DNA of 64,000 nucleotides, taken from the NCBI GenBank assembly GCA_022494885.1, contig JAGVSM010001191.1, forward strand, positions 124,001-188,000, read 5' to 3'. Position numbers and translations under genes: made by a program. This stretch comes from Micrasema longulum (taxonomy: Eukaryota; Arthropoda; Insecta; Trichoptera; Brachycentridae). Shown here piece by piece: positions 47,815 through 58,779 of this stretch (its first letter is position 1; the number at the start of each line of letters is the position of its first letter). Below the pieces are notes generated by a model, which searched no databases, was not told the origin of the DNA, and was given only the letters and a program-made list of their open reading frames with translations.

Positions 47815-47945
47815 ATTTTCTAACATCGGCGGAATGGTGAATATTACATAGTGTGTAAAGTGGTGACTAAAACCAGCTAATTACATGTTATCACCCCTGT
47901 AAATGCCTAGATTTTCACATTCTCTTCATCAAGTCATAAGTTCAT
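47815..47945 (-). repeat. Dispersed repeat R, copy 6
   Basis: 'ggcggaatggtgaatattac', 'atagtgtgtaaagtggtgac' and 'cacccctgtaaatgcctag' are the reverse complement of the R core. It lies just upstream of a LINE tail. Confidence 0.65.
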
Positions 47946-47954
47946 GAATATAAG

Positions 47955-48170
47955 TAAACTGTTCAGTCTTCTTTCCTTTCCTTTTCCCCCCTCCTCTTTG
48001 CATAGTATGGTGTAATTTTTAGTCAATTTCTATTTTTCAAAATAAAAATTTATACATATCAATGTTTTGTTTTTATATTTAAAATACTGTACTATACCTG
48101 ATGACTAAAATATTAATATACCATTGATTTTCTAAAATTGAATGGTTTGGATAGGTAGGAATAAATTGCT
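47955..48170 (+). mobile_element. LINE 3' untranslated region, family Z copy 1
   Basis: 'cccccctcctctttgcatag', 'tttttagtcaatttctattt' and 'ccattgattttctaaaattg' align with 56565-56745, where a LINE C-terminus lies directly upstream. Here only the 3' part is present. Confidence 0.6.
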
Positions 48171-48179
48171 TTAAGGCGA

Positions 48180-49840
48180 TATGCATGCCTTTGTGCTAAT
48201 ATATGTAAACTGTTTGTATATAAAGTGTAAAAAATAATAAGCAAAAGGTATCGAAATAAAAATAGCACTATTCTTACGTTTTTAAACTGCTTTTAATTGT
48301 CGTTCAAAAATAAAAACTTAGGTTATTCTAAAGAAGGCATTATTTCCAATTCTATATTTCCATTAGTCTTTTCTTCTCATTTCTAGATTGTTCCTTCAAC
48401 TCGCTTAACTTTTCCACTAAACCTTTTATCAAGTTCTGGACGCTAACTAGTGTGAATTTGGGAGCTATATTGGGAAGTGTTGATCATCGACTCACTTTTT
48501 ATTTGCTGAACTAATGTATCGCCGGAAAGAAACGTAGTATAAAGTAAGGTTAGTGTAGACAAATGGCATTATCTCGAACATCACGTTCCGTAATCCTTTT
48601 ATTCGTTTATCTTTTTGTAAGTAAATATACTCAAGTAAAATGTTTTTATACATGACGTGTTTTTAGTAATGTTTTTAGCATCAAACAATATAATCGAGCA
48701 TTAAACAATATATCTTTAATACTAAGAACCTACAATATGTGTGATTACTAATTTAATCATATTGATACCTTCCTTTCTTAGTTAGATTTTTTTTTCTTAT
48801 ACTATACGAGTAAAATATATCGATGGCAGCTACGTAAACTATCATATTATGTTTTAAAAAAACATATCAGGAGAGCTGCTGTTCATAGTTCTATATGTTA
48901 TATTCTAATTCTATAAATTAAATTAATTTTGGAACCAACAAAAAAAGTTGTGTTTTCGAACGACATTATGTATGTATTTCATACGATAGTTTTGAACAGG
49001 TTTAAATCATTATCATTAAAGTCGTATTGTTCTCCATGTCGAGAACTCAAATTTGGATTTCTTGGAATCACTTACTTTTGACCTCTTATATACTTATTTT
49101 TAGACGAAGTATTATTTTTTTTTTAAATGTTATAGCATTTGTGAGTAAAAAAAATAAAACCCGCACACGGAACAACGTGCGCTCTACCGGCGCGGCGTAA
49201 TAAATTGTAACTGATACATGCAATGGCGACGCTACGTTCACCTCCACTCAACATAGTCGTTTGTGTTAATACCATAGTTTACGGCGCATGTTTATTACGG
49301 GATTTTTTTGTTTTTCGATATTTTAGAAATTTAAATAAAGGAATTTAAATTTATTGTAATTGTCTACACGAAATACGAAATTCTGCATTTTATGGGATAC
49401 GATAATATACGTAGCTGCTAGCGATATATAAATCATTTTTCATCCGAGTCTTTCTGACTGTTTTAAGAAGGACTATACAAGTTTACAGTATTCAAAATTT
49501 GTTTGCTTATTTCACATGTCACTCAATTATTACTATTTTTTTTATTTCTATTACCCTATTTTTCTTCAGCCAGATGTTTATTTTTATTTTGAAAATAGAC
49601 TTCAAAATCTCAAAATCAGCTTACTTAATTTTATGAGGAAGCGCATCAAACAATTTTTTCAGAAAAATAATCCTTTCACCTTCGACCAAATGTTGTTTAA
49701 AATTGAGAGGTTGTATTGAAGGAATATTGATATATGTAGATATTATTTCTTGCCCTTGTTATAATATGTTCATATTTCTGAACAAAGGGTACAATGTCTA
49801 TTGCCTTTTTTTTTAAAAATAATAATTTGATTTAATTTAA
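48180..49840. other. Intronic DNA upstream of the CASK exon
   Basis: A/T-rich. A 67-codon open frame (49516-49719) preceded by a splice-acceptor-like 'tatttttcttcag' at about 49557-49569 has low-complexity F/K/N-rich content and no CASK similarity, so I do not call it an exon. Positions 49165-49290 are GC-richer and unrecognised. Confidence 0.35.
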
Positions 49841-49844
49841 TATT

Positions 49845-49868
49845 TGTATCTGTGATTGTTTTCTCCAG
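49845..49868 (+). promoter_or_regulatory. CASK: 3' splice site of the CASK exon
   Basis: The pyrimidine-rich 'gtgattgttttctccag' ends in AG directly before GCC, the first codon of the exon. It is the only acceptor that keeps the CASK reading frame open from its first conserved residue. Confidence 0.9.
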
Positions 49869-50087
49869 GCCCTCCTGCAAGCGCACGACGTGGTGGCGCA
49901 CGAGGTGTACGGCGAAGAGGCGCTGCGGGTGACGCCGCCACCCTCCGGGCCGCCCTACCTGTCAGCGCTGGCCAACGGGGGCGCGGACGGTGGCGACGAC
50001 GGGCTCGACCCCACCGCCCCCCCGGACCTGGAAACCGTCACCAGGGTGCGCCTCGTGCAGTTCCAGAAGAACACGGACGAGCCTATG
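49869..50087 (+). CDS. CASK: CASK internal exon (end of second L27 domain to start of PDZ)
   Basis: A 219-bp exon of 73 codons, phase 0 at both ends. CASK is a membrane-associated guanylate kinase scaffold (CaM kinase-like domain, two L27, PDZ, SH3, guanylate kinase) at synapses and epithelial junctions, binding neurexin, syndecan, Lin-7/Veli and Mint/X11 partners. Residues 1-25 ([14 protein letters not shown] then EALRVTPPP) match the near-invariant segment after the second L27 domain. Residues 57-73 ([17 protein letters not shown]) are the start of the PDZ domain, whose ligand-binding GITL loop would open the next exon. The linker between (residues 26-56) is Gly/Ala/Asp/Pro-rich and differs from the vertebrate one, as expected of an unstructured linker. 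The exon is strongly GC-rich, with C or G at most third positions, against A/T-rich introns. The alternative frame at 49856-50095 is a shadow. Identity is firm from memory of the family; the rest of the gene lies outside the window. Confidence 0.96.
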
Positions 50088-50096
50088 GTGAGTAAA
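50088..50096 (+). promoter_or_regulatory. CASK: 5' splice site of the CASK exon
   Basis: ATG|GTGAGTAAA: a strong donor right after DEPM, where the known protein continues with the GITL loop. The reading frame meets a stop at 50106 if the intron is retained. Confidence 0.92.
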
Positions 50097-51574
50097 CAAA
50101 AAACTTAATCCAAATAAATCGTTTGTAACCCATAGCTTCCCAGACTCATCGGCCCCTTTTTAGAAAAAAAAATACACTAGGCCACCTAAAAATACTATAG
50201 TACTTTTAAGAAAAAAAATTAAAAATTGAGAATATTTTTTTAAGTTGTAGAAAAGATACTTTGTTTTGTAATACGTTAAGCATCTTTTTAATAATTGTAA
50301 TGAGGAAGATTAACCGGTATTCTGCTATCAATTTATCAATAGTGTGAAGTTTGCTATTTGCTATAAAATTACTGGAGTATTGTTTATTATATTAACAACA
50401 AATCGGTTTCTTAGAACAGGCATTTGCCCATATAGGAACCGATTGCAACATTAGGCATACTAATATTTCTGGCTTGCCGACCCTTCATATACTGAGCCTA
50501 CTCCCAGTACAAGCAGAATTTGCCAGAGTGTTTTTTGTGCCATTTTTGTAACAATGCATGTATAAACTAATAAATGAATAAAAAAATGAATGACCATTAC
50601 AAAAATAAAATAATTCACTAAGATATTTAAAAAGGGTCTTTTGTTATAATAACACCGTAATCGTGATATCTTTTTAATATATATATTAAGTACCTATATA
50701 ACTAAATATGTAACTTGTCACTGAAAAACCCTTCAGCTTACATGTATGTGCACGGATCGATTAGTGGATTAATGTAAATAGGTACAAAATTGTTTCCTGA
50801 TTATTAAATTTTGCCTTTTGTAAAAGTTTATATGAATTTACTATGTTTTTTTTTAATGATTATTTTAGTTTATTATGCTTATTATGTTTACAATGATAAT
50901 TTGGTTAATTAGATTAATTACGTTTTTATTTTTCTTAGTATGTTAGCTATGTTAAATAACTAATTTAAGGCATGTTTCATTTTACTTATTGTAAAATGTT
51001 TCCCTCGGCACAAGACACCGTAGTGAGGGAACATTATGCTGTTTAAAAAACAATGTATAAATAAATAAATAATTGCTATTTCAAAATTACTTTAAAAAAA
51101 AAAATGGTCAGTTGAAAACATAACTTGGCATCATTCCAACAGATGTAATATTACTGATGAGTAAACATTAAATTCTTTATAGATAGTGATTGAAATCTCA
51201 AATTGAAATTTTTTAAATCCCATGAAAAATAAATACAGAAACTTACGTAAAAGCACGCAAAAATGCATTTTCTGTCATTCTCCGTGCGCCTGTTACAGAG
51301 ATTTCATCAAAAAATAATTTCATAACTCTAGATAAAATAAGTGAAAAAATTCGCTAATTGCATTGAAACCACCCAAGTAATTAAACGTTTACCATAATTA
51401 TATCCAACTTTGGGAATATTTCGGAACCCTGGATCCGCTTGTCTCGATACAAATTTATTTTGCGAGTCAATTGCTATCAGTTCGGAGAAATACTTTGAGC
51501 TGGACTCACGTCGGTCAGTTCAAATTGCATTTTTTTTTAAAAGGCTGTTAGACTGTGCAAATACATTAGTACAA

Positions 51575-51752
51575 GAGGCCTGACGGCAGGTGGGAAAGAC
51601 AATATATGGAAGGAAGTTATGGAAAATACACCACAACACTCATACCAATTGAGAAAAAAATTTTAGACTTCTTTCATGCAACTGGCGAGAATCAAACCCG
51701 CGACGCCAGTTTCACAGTTAGCCGTCTAAGCAACTGCACCACGGCGCCTACC
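51575..51752 (-). repeat. tRNA-derived SINE, family S2, copy 2
   Basis: Minus strand: head 'aggcgccgtggtgcagttgc', box B GGGTTTGATTCTCGCC, body ending 'cacctgccgtcaggcctctt'. Aligns with 18715-18895. Confidence 0.85.
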
Positions 51753-52384
51753 TAAAAAATACCTGGCGTCCGCGGCGGGGTAGTTTGTGTCATGTACCTT
51801 AAATTATATTTTTTTGACAAATATTATATTTTTTTATTAAAAACCCTATCTACTCACCAGGATCCATTTTAAATGTCTTGTGGTCTCTTTTCAGATACGC
51901 TAACATTTTTTAATTGTCATATAATACATAGACACGCCCTATAGAGTAAAAAAAAATTATTGTAGAGTCATGAAAATGTACCCATAGTTATTCAGTTTGT
52001 TTATTTATACCAAGACTTCATTCAAAAAGCACCCCTATGCTACCAAAAGTTGAAGGATATTTATTTTTGTTACATATAAAAGTTTGTATTTGAACGTCAA
52101 CAATCAACATTTGTTTTCGGTGAATTCCAATCAGGTTCTTTCCTTAAATTCCTCATACGCCTAACTGACGGTCAAAGAACGACTAACGAATACGCGTGGG
52201 ACATGAATGAGCGTTTGGGCATGAGCTAAGTGTCATCATTTTTGAAGATTCAGGTCATGTCTATGTATTAATATATCAATCCATTTTCACTAATGTAAAT
52301 AAACATTTTTATGTATCCTATAGCGTTTGAAGTTATAACCCTCTGAGGGACCGACAGGTCTTCATTGGGAACCTATCATATAAC

Positions 52385-52455
52385 CACTTAACGACGCGAC
52401 ATTTTAATTTCTACTGGTTTCGAGACGTACCCGTTTGGTTGTCAGAACTGCCACT
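52385..52455 (-). repeat. F1 arm fragment with degenerate ribozyme-like motif
   Basis: 'accacttaacgacgcgacat', 'ctactggtttcgagacgtac' and 'ccgtttggttgtcagaactg' are a mutated F1 arm. On the minus strand the core reads CTGACAA and the hexamer AC-CAGT, so the motif is broken. Confidence 0.5.
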
Positions 52456-52734
52456 ACGTTAACATTTAAATACCAAAATAAATCGTTTCCTCTACCATCA
52501 ACACAGTGGACATAGAAATCACCAAAGAATTCTGTATCAAGCATAGTTAACCACAATTTTTCCAATTAAAAAATCTAAGATTTTAAAATACGCGTAGTTT
52601 AAATTAGACAGCAAAAAAAATGAATGTGGAAATTTTACGTTTTTTTAAAACATTTTTAAAGTAATAAAGATCTATGAAATACTGTCCAGTAAAAAAAAAT
52701 ATTTTCAATTTTTAATTTTGAATTCTCGCAAAAA

Positions 52735-52870
52735 GCATAATTCCATTGGCCACGCCTTTAATACGTCACGATTTATGTCTATTTGCTCCTGGGCATTGAA
52801 ATTCGTTTAGAATATTATCACGAATCTTGACGTCACAACAATTAAAGCCAAACACGTCGTGTTTTTCTAG
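52735..52870. promoter_or_regulatory. Unique block with a CRE-like site; candidate regulatory DNA
   Basis: Non-repetitive and less A/T-rich than the flanks. It contains TGACGTCA (CRE palindrome) at about 52828-52835, a second ACGTCA at about 52761-52766, and 'attggccacgcct'. Presence of the motif is direct; regulatory function is a guess. Confidence 0.3.
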
Positions 52871-53829
52871 CAATGTGTTTTTATAAAATTTAATTTTTAC
52901 ATTTATGCATGAAAATATTTCTCTACAATATCTATACTTATTTTTAAAATGTAATTAATTTTTCCATACCTATTTCATATATTTTTGTCGGTATTCATAG
53001 TGTGTGATATTTCCCTATTGTCAACACTGCTAAGGGTTTGATATTGAGATTACTCTTCTGGGTAACATACTCTCAAAAAAGAATTTCCCTATTCTAAAAT
53101 CCTAATTTTTAAAATTTAGTTTTTTTTACTTTGCTTAAGAGCTCAAGTAATGTTCACAGTTTCATATAAGTTTGAATGTTCAGTGCCCCTTTAACTTAAT
53201 TTAATTCTTCGAATTTTCCGTTTCTGAGTTACTGGCGAACAGCCACTAAATTTTACATTAGAATTTTTTGTCTCGTTACATAAATAACGAAAAAGTCAAG
53301 TGAGAAAACTTTACGAACTTTAATGAAAAAGAAAAAAAAACGAAATCTCACGGGATCAGTAAAAACTAACTCAATTTCGTTTTTTTTATTTTTTTACGAC
53401 CAGTTTCAAGGACAATCGTTTATCTTAATTCCAAACAAATATGAAGTATTTTATTAGCAAAACAATGTATTTTTTTCTTGAGTAACGTTTTATTTTCCAC
53501 TCAATAAGGATCTAAATATTTACTTTTTGCCATGTAAATAAGTAGAATGCAAAAAATAGCAACAGAGCCCTGGTTTTGATTCTTATGAATAAAGGCGAAG
53601 GCGAAGTATAGAAATGAAAAATAATTAATAAAATATGCTCGGACAACTATGTGGTAAAACCATTTACAATAGGTACACTAATAATGTCGAGATACGTGCA
53701 TTATGTAAAGGTGAAACAAATATTATTTTTCAAATTAAGAAAATGGTGATGCGTTGATTAGGAAATGAAGAGCGAATAAACAGCGAATGAAATACTAAAA
53801 ATATTAAGAATGCAAATTTTGATGTTTGC

Positions 53830-53985
53830 AAAAAAAATGAGAAAGACTGTGGCGAAATAACATGGCACGATCAAATCAACATATTCTTGATGATAGACAT
53901 GTCAAAATTCATGATAATTGGCTTGGGTACCTGATTAGATTCATAATGTAGAAGAAGCCAGTTCTTTATGTCAATTAATTTCCAC
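53830..53985 (+). mobile_element. RTE-A LINE tail fragment
   Basis: 'aaataacatggcacgatcaa' and 'gatagacatgtcaaaattca' follow the RTE-A segment at 44450-44500 ('gacgtggcatgatcagataa', 'ggtcatgtcaaaagcagaca'). A 'gtagaagaagcca' remnant of MNVEEAR follows. Strongly decayed. Confidence 0.55.
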
Positions 53986-54026
53986 ATGTATATTATATCA
54001 TTAATTATATAAGTACGCAGAACATA

Positions 54027-54051
54027 TTATAATAATAATAATAATAATAAT
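54027..54051. repeat. (ATA)n microsatellite
   Basis: About eight AAT units in a row. Confidence 0.9.
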
Positions 54052-54244
54052 CAAAGTTTAAAAACAAAAATAACAATTCCTTTATCTACTACATACACAC
54101 TTGGGTATTAGATTTCTCTGGATTATGTCTAGTCTGCCTAACTAAGTACAACCGGTTTTAAGGCCGACATTTTTATGCAAAAATAATCAATAACATTACT
54201 ACCCACTTGTTAATTTACTATACAGTTATACAATATTTATTTAT

Positions 54245-54465
54245 TATTTAAGAATGTAATTTGAGTAAATTTTCCAATTTTTCTCTACCTAAACCCAGTA
54301 TCCAAATTTTTACAAATTTACTCAATTGCATCCGGGTCATGGTTTTGCAATCTTTGGGTAACATATTGAATATTTTGGGGCCCAGAAACCTGAAATTTCT
54401 TTGCCCGAATTCAGAGTTTGTGATAGACCCCATGACCCATCCTCTAGTTTGACTTCTGGTAGTGT
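54245..54465 (-). pseudogene. LINE ORF2 C-terminal stub
   Basis: Minus-strand frame: TRGWVMGSITNSEFGQRNFR, FLGPKIFNMLPKDCKTMTRM, QLSKFVKIWILGLGREKLEN, LLK and a stop. The pattern 'T..G.R.F...GPK.FN.LP.......FK..L..WL' is the usual C-terminus of CR1/L2/Jockey-like LINEs. Confidence 0.65.
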
Positions 54466-54725
54466 TTTTTTTTATTTTAAAGCCAATCAACGGGCTTATG
54501 AAAGCCCTAATATATCGGCATGAATGATGTACTCGTATAATACTCGTACATTAAATTAACTTAACCCAAAAAATCTTACAATATATTTTAATATACAAAA
54601 GGTTTAATCATGGCATAATCTTGGCAGACATGGCAAGTGTGTCATCTCAAGTCAGGAGAGACAACAACGCTTGCTTTTTGAATGCTTGTCTTTGCTGTAG
54701 GAACACATCGACAGTACTGTTTAGT
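54466..54725 (-). mobile_element. Retroelement fragment, family Y copy 1
   Basis: Starts with poly-T (the poly-A tail on the minus strand), then 'gccaatcaacgggcttatga' and, on the minus strand, codons giving TVDVF, RQAFKKQALLSLLT and DDTLAMSAKIMP. It aligns with 57118-57480 and appears inserted into the LINE stub to its left. Confidence 0.6.
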
Positions 54726-54849
54726 TATTTTTTAACTTTATTTAACATTTCAGTGATTATTTGAAAAAACATGGTTTTATTTCACACAAATAATTGTTTT
54801 CTTCATCCTCACGGACATGAAACACAGCCAATAATAGTTAATACTATAT

Positions 54850-54945
54850 ACTATTCATGTTCAAAGCATTAACTTTGTGGTCAAGCATTTTTATTAATTT
54901 TAATAAATGTAAGTATGTAACTACTTACCGACTTTTCATGTTATC
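54850..54945. repeat. F1 element end fragment
   Basis: 'caaagcattaactttgtggt' and 'gtaactacttaccgactttt' match the outer part of F1 (1440-1525). The ribozyme-like module is missing. Confidence 0.55.
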
Positions 54946-55377
54946 CAAACTTTAAAAGAAAAAAAAACAACTTGTTTATAAAATTCTAAAAACTCTAAAT
55001 TTTCAATTATTTTAAATTTACACAGATGCAATAGAACTGCAGCTTTAAATCATTATTCATATGTTGGGGATAAAGCCTTAATAATATTTCAGAAATCTTA
55101 AAGTCAATAGCAAATATTAAAACATTGATATCTTTAACATGATCCAGATAAATCTATTAACAAAGTTTGAATGTAATGGTTAAAGAAATTGCTATTTTTG
55201 TTAATAAACCATAATTATTAATTATTTGAAATTTAAAAAACACATGAGACCCACCCTATTCTGATCTCCATACAGTAGGAAATTCTGTATCTTTTAGAAA
55301 ATAATATATAATTTTAAGGAATCTGTTTTACATAGTAAAAATGAAATTTAAATAAAATTTAATACATTTATATATAT

Positions 55378-55640
55378 CATCATCATCATTCCCTTCCCGT
55401 ACCTAGTGGTGCATAGGGCACTGCAGTGCTGCATCCATCGCAGCGTATATTAATCATTTTCGTTACATGAAGGTAAGATGATCAGTTATATGCTTTAGGT
55501 TCCAGTCCAGGGACGATGAAAAATTTTAGTTTGAAAAGACCCTTTGAAATAAATATTTCATATCAACTATGTCGGGAATCGAACCGGAGACCTCTTGCAT
55601 GGTAGGCAAATGCACTGACTATAACACCACTATATCCTTT
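55378..55640 (-). repeat. tRNA-derived SINE, family S1, near full length (minus)
   Basis: The reverse complement gives box B (CCGGTTCGATTCCCGAC), 'catgcaagaggtct', 'tatttcaaagggtcttttca', 'cagtgccctatgcacc' and the TGATGATGATGATAT tail (CATCATCATCATT at about 55380). It aligns with 2167-2427 and 6371-6638. Confidence 0.8.
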
Positions 55641-56273
55641 ATATATATATAAAAATAAATGTCAAACGATCTCCCTTTTTAAACACGAGTTTTCACTCTA
55701 TTTGAGAGCTTCAAACGTTATTAAAAATTATGTACGTACAAATCATCTGAAATTTTATACTTGTTTTGTCTACAATATTTTTTAGAATTAATAATTAATA
55801 TTATAAATAGTACCGCAACTAACATGAAAAAAGAATACAAATGAAAAAATATTATAGAGAGTAGAAGATAAAACAATTGCGAAATGGAGGAATTTTTCTA
55901 ACTCTTGTATTTCTATATATAGTATTTCTAACTCCTTGAAACTGGGTCGGGCAATCTCAAAATTGCGTCCAGTAATCCTCTTCTAATCCTTTGTCAGGGG
56001 ACGAACCCTTCTTCCCTGGGAATTAGCACAACAAGAAGGAAGATATTAATTACTGTCGAAATGTAGACTGATTTTTAACTGAGATATATTAGGTATTCTA
56101 GAAATTTTGTTTCTTGTATTTCAAATAATATAGCCGTTTAAAATTAAAATTCATTAAATAACTACTGCGCACGATAACGTAATGTATCCACAGAGAATAG
56201 AACCACATATATGTATGTAATATTCTAATATCGCACGCAACTACGCTGACTCAGTATCAGGCGTAAATGAAAC

Positions 56274-56745
56274 ATGCACATTCTATCACTTCTTCGCAAT
56301 ATGTTAAATAATCTCACATCGCCTGTTTATCTGAGAGAGCTCTTCCAACCTCTATCACAGCATTGGCTAACTCTTCGTTTAAGTAACGAGATAAGCTGTT
56401 CAATACCCATTCACCGATCTATTTTGTTTGCCTCCTCTTTCACAATAGTGACTGCTTGATTATGGAATAATCTACTCACTTATGTCAGAGACGCCGCTTC
56501 TTTATTTACATTCAAACCACGTATGAAATGTCACTTCGTGAATATTTTTTTTTCTCCTTTCTCTTTCCTGACCTCTTTACCCCCTCCTCTCTTCATAGTT
56601 TAGTGAAAATATTTAGTCAATTTTTGTTTCTTAAATTTTTTTTTTTTTTTTCAATATTTTGTTCTTTAATGTAAATATTATAATATTCTAACAATATATT
56701 CATATACCATGGATTTTCTAAAATTTAACGGCTTAGGAATAGGAA
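56274..56745 (+). pseudogene. LINE C-terminal stub plus 3' UTR, family Z copy 2
   Basis: The frame reads LTSPVYLRELFQPLSQ, SIPIHRSILFASSFTIVT, then after a stop LWNNLLTYVRDAASLFTFK. This is the 'LP...R.....FA.SF...T.LWN.LP..IR......F' end of a Jockey/CR1-like LINE. The 3' untranslated part (56555-56745, 'accccctcctctcttcatag', 'ccatggattttctaaaattt') is shared with 47955-48170. Confidence 0.65.
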
Positions 56746-56890
56746 TAATCAACGTGCGTGCATGAGAAGATGTATGAATGTAAAAGAAGCAAGGTCTGTA
56801 TGCAAAGACAGAGTGATGTGGTGTTCTATCTTCTTTGCCCGCCCCTACTAGGAAATGGCGTGATAGTTTGTTTTTGTTTTGTTTTGTGAA
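56746..56890 (+). mobile_element. RTE-A LINE 3' end fragment
   Basis: 'aacgtgcgtgcatgagaaga', 'tgtatgaatgtaaaagaagc' and 'ggaaatggcgtgatagtttg' match the last 130 bp of RTE-A. It is followed by a T/G-rich tail. It lies directly after the Z-family LINE tail, probably inserted at its end. Confidence 0.75.
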
Positions 56891-57117
56891 TAATTACTAT
56901 AAAACTAACCTTATCAAATTTAAAATGGAATCGCTATGCACAAATTTTGTTATCTTTTATAATATTTTGAGTAGATTTACCATACCTAATAGAGAACATT
57001 GGATTACACCATCATCTTCTTTTTACCTAGACTCATTTCACTTTTCTACATACTTGGGTGTAAAAATAATTTTACAAAGAATTTATTTGTTAGACTTGCC
57101 CATTTTGTAGGTACTAT

Positions 57118-57480
57118 TTTTTTTTTAAGCCAATCAACAGGCTTATAAAAGCTCTAACAGGTTGGCATTATTGACTATATATTATATTATAACACTTAAT
57201 CTAAACAATCTTAAAGTCTGTTTAAATTTACAAAGGTATAATATGGCATAATCTAGGCGGACATGGCAATTGTATCATCGCGAGTCGGGAGTGACAACAC
57301 CGCTTGCTTCTTGAATGCTTGCCTTTTCTGTTGGAACACATCGACAGTACCGTTTAATAAGATTTTGTTCACTGTTCTGAGGATCTGTGGCAGGGGGGAA
57401 AAGAATCCGATATTGGTTTTATAATTTACCACAGCAAAGACAACATTGGTACGCAAGTTACGGTGAGGTACATTAAGGTT
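57118..57480 (-). mobile_element. Retroelement fragment, family Y copy 2, with open frame
   Basis: The minus-strand open frame (57253-57456) reads MRTNVVFAVVNYKTNIGFFS, PLPQILRTVNKILLNGTVDV, FQQKRQAFKKQAVLSLPTRD, DTIAMSA and a stop. A poly-T tail lies at the left and the same 3' part occurs at 54466-54725. It is the end of a retroelement protein whose family I do not recognise. The frame is well kept for so short a piece. Confidence 0.6.
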
Positions 57481-57489
57481 AATCTGAGC

Positions 57490-58700
57490 AAGAATAGCAT
57501 ATCTATACAGTTAGATATTATTTATTTAGGAAAAACAACAGTTATATAACATATAAAAAATAGTACATAAATCCAGTTAAAGTTTTTCAAATGAATATAA
57601 TGAGAGAATATGTTAAAATTATTAAATATTAACACTAAAGTAATTAAAATAACTCTTTGGCGCTTGAATCGATTAAAATATGCATGTTACCTTGAATAGC
57701 ATATTCTAACAATAAATTATTTATTTATATTAATATTTTATTCCACATTCAATACATACTATGGAGGTATTGTTCAAGTCGCTGTGTCTGTCAAGTAGTA
57801 TTTTTTGTTTATGGAAGTATGGAGTGTTGGGTGGGGTTAAACCGGAAATAAAATAAATATTATATGGTAATAAAATAAGTTTTTTTTTATATTTTATTTT
57901 AATTATATCATGAATAACTTCAAAGTTGGTATTTCAAAAATAAATTTTATACATTTGAATAAATTAATTTATTTTCTTCCGCTGTATCCTTTTAATTTGT
58001 TGTTAAAAAGTCGTTACTGGCAAGAAAAAAAAACACGTTTTAATTTCCCAAGTCACTTTGTTAGTTGTCACTTTTCGTACCTTAGGTTTTTTGTTCATGA
58101 TTCTTATTCTAAGAAAAAGTTCCACATTTTACTTTCGCCGCTGATCTTAACTTCATCCTTTTGTAAGAGAAAAGGTTTTTACGTCCCTAATTTTTTTTTG
58201 TAACTATTGAATTTCACAAAGATCTTGTGTTGTACATAATTCTTTGAAAAAACCTTTGAATTTACTGAACTTTGAGAAATAATTTTTAAAATTAAAAAAT
58301 ATTATCATTTTCATACCTGAACTAAGAAATCTTTTGAAGCAAATAATTAATGAGAAATAACCATCCTTTTATCTGTGTAAAAGGACGTTAAACGTGATTT
58401 TTTTGTTAACTCAAGGCTTTTAACGTAGTTTAAATGTTTTTTTTTTTTTTTGGATTTTCATATAATTTAATCAAATAAAATTGTCAATTGTATTGTATGT
58501 ACTTTATAGATTTAATAAAACGTAAGAAGATATTTTAAAAATATTTTTTATGGTTATTTTCCTACTTAAACTGCTTATTAATTGTTTACAAATGAACACT
58601 AGATGGCATTATTGAAATGTGACATTGGGTTTTTGTTAAAAAAGCAACAGTTTAGAAATTGATTGAGTAGTTTGTTTATTTTGTAAAAATATGTAGATTT
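57490..58700. other. A/T-rich intronic DNA, nothing recognised
   Basis: Poly-T and poly-A runs. A 97-codon open frame at 57910-58203 is low complexity with no known domain. Confidence 0.4.
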
Positions 58701-58779
58701 TACTTAAAGGTCTTCGTTGGTTAATTTTTTAAGATTTTAGTAAAAACCTAACCCAACAACTATGCCTGTAATTGCTTCG

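Larger units (their letters stand above)
1..49868 (+). other. CASK: CASK intron, upstream of the exon (5' end outside window)
   Basis: Everything before the exon at 49869 is read as intron of the + strand CASK gene. No upstream CASK exon (kinase, CaM-binding, L27) was recognised. Whether the whole 49.9 kb is one intron is an inference: a short exon could have been missed, and another gene could be nested here. The content is AT-rich DNA with dense, mostly decayed transposon remains, listed separately. Confidence 0.6.

Noticed and set aside
49516..49719. Upstream CASK exon behind an acceptor-like site
   Set aside because: Low-complexity F/K/N-rich reading with no L27 or kinase similarity, and A/T-rich unlike the true exon.
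49856..50095. Alternative-frame open frame over the CASK exon
   Set aside because: The GC-rich exon leaves other frames open; only the frame starting at 49869 gives conserved CASK protein.
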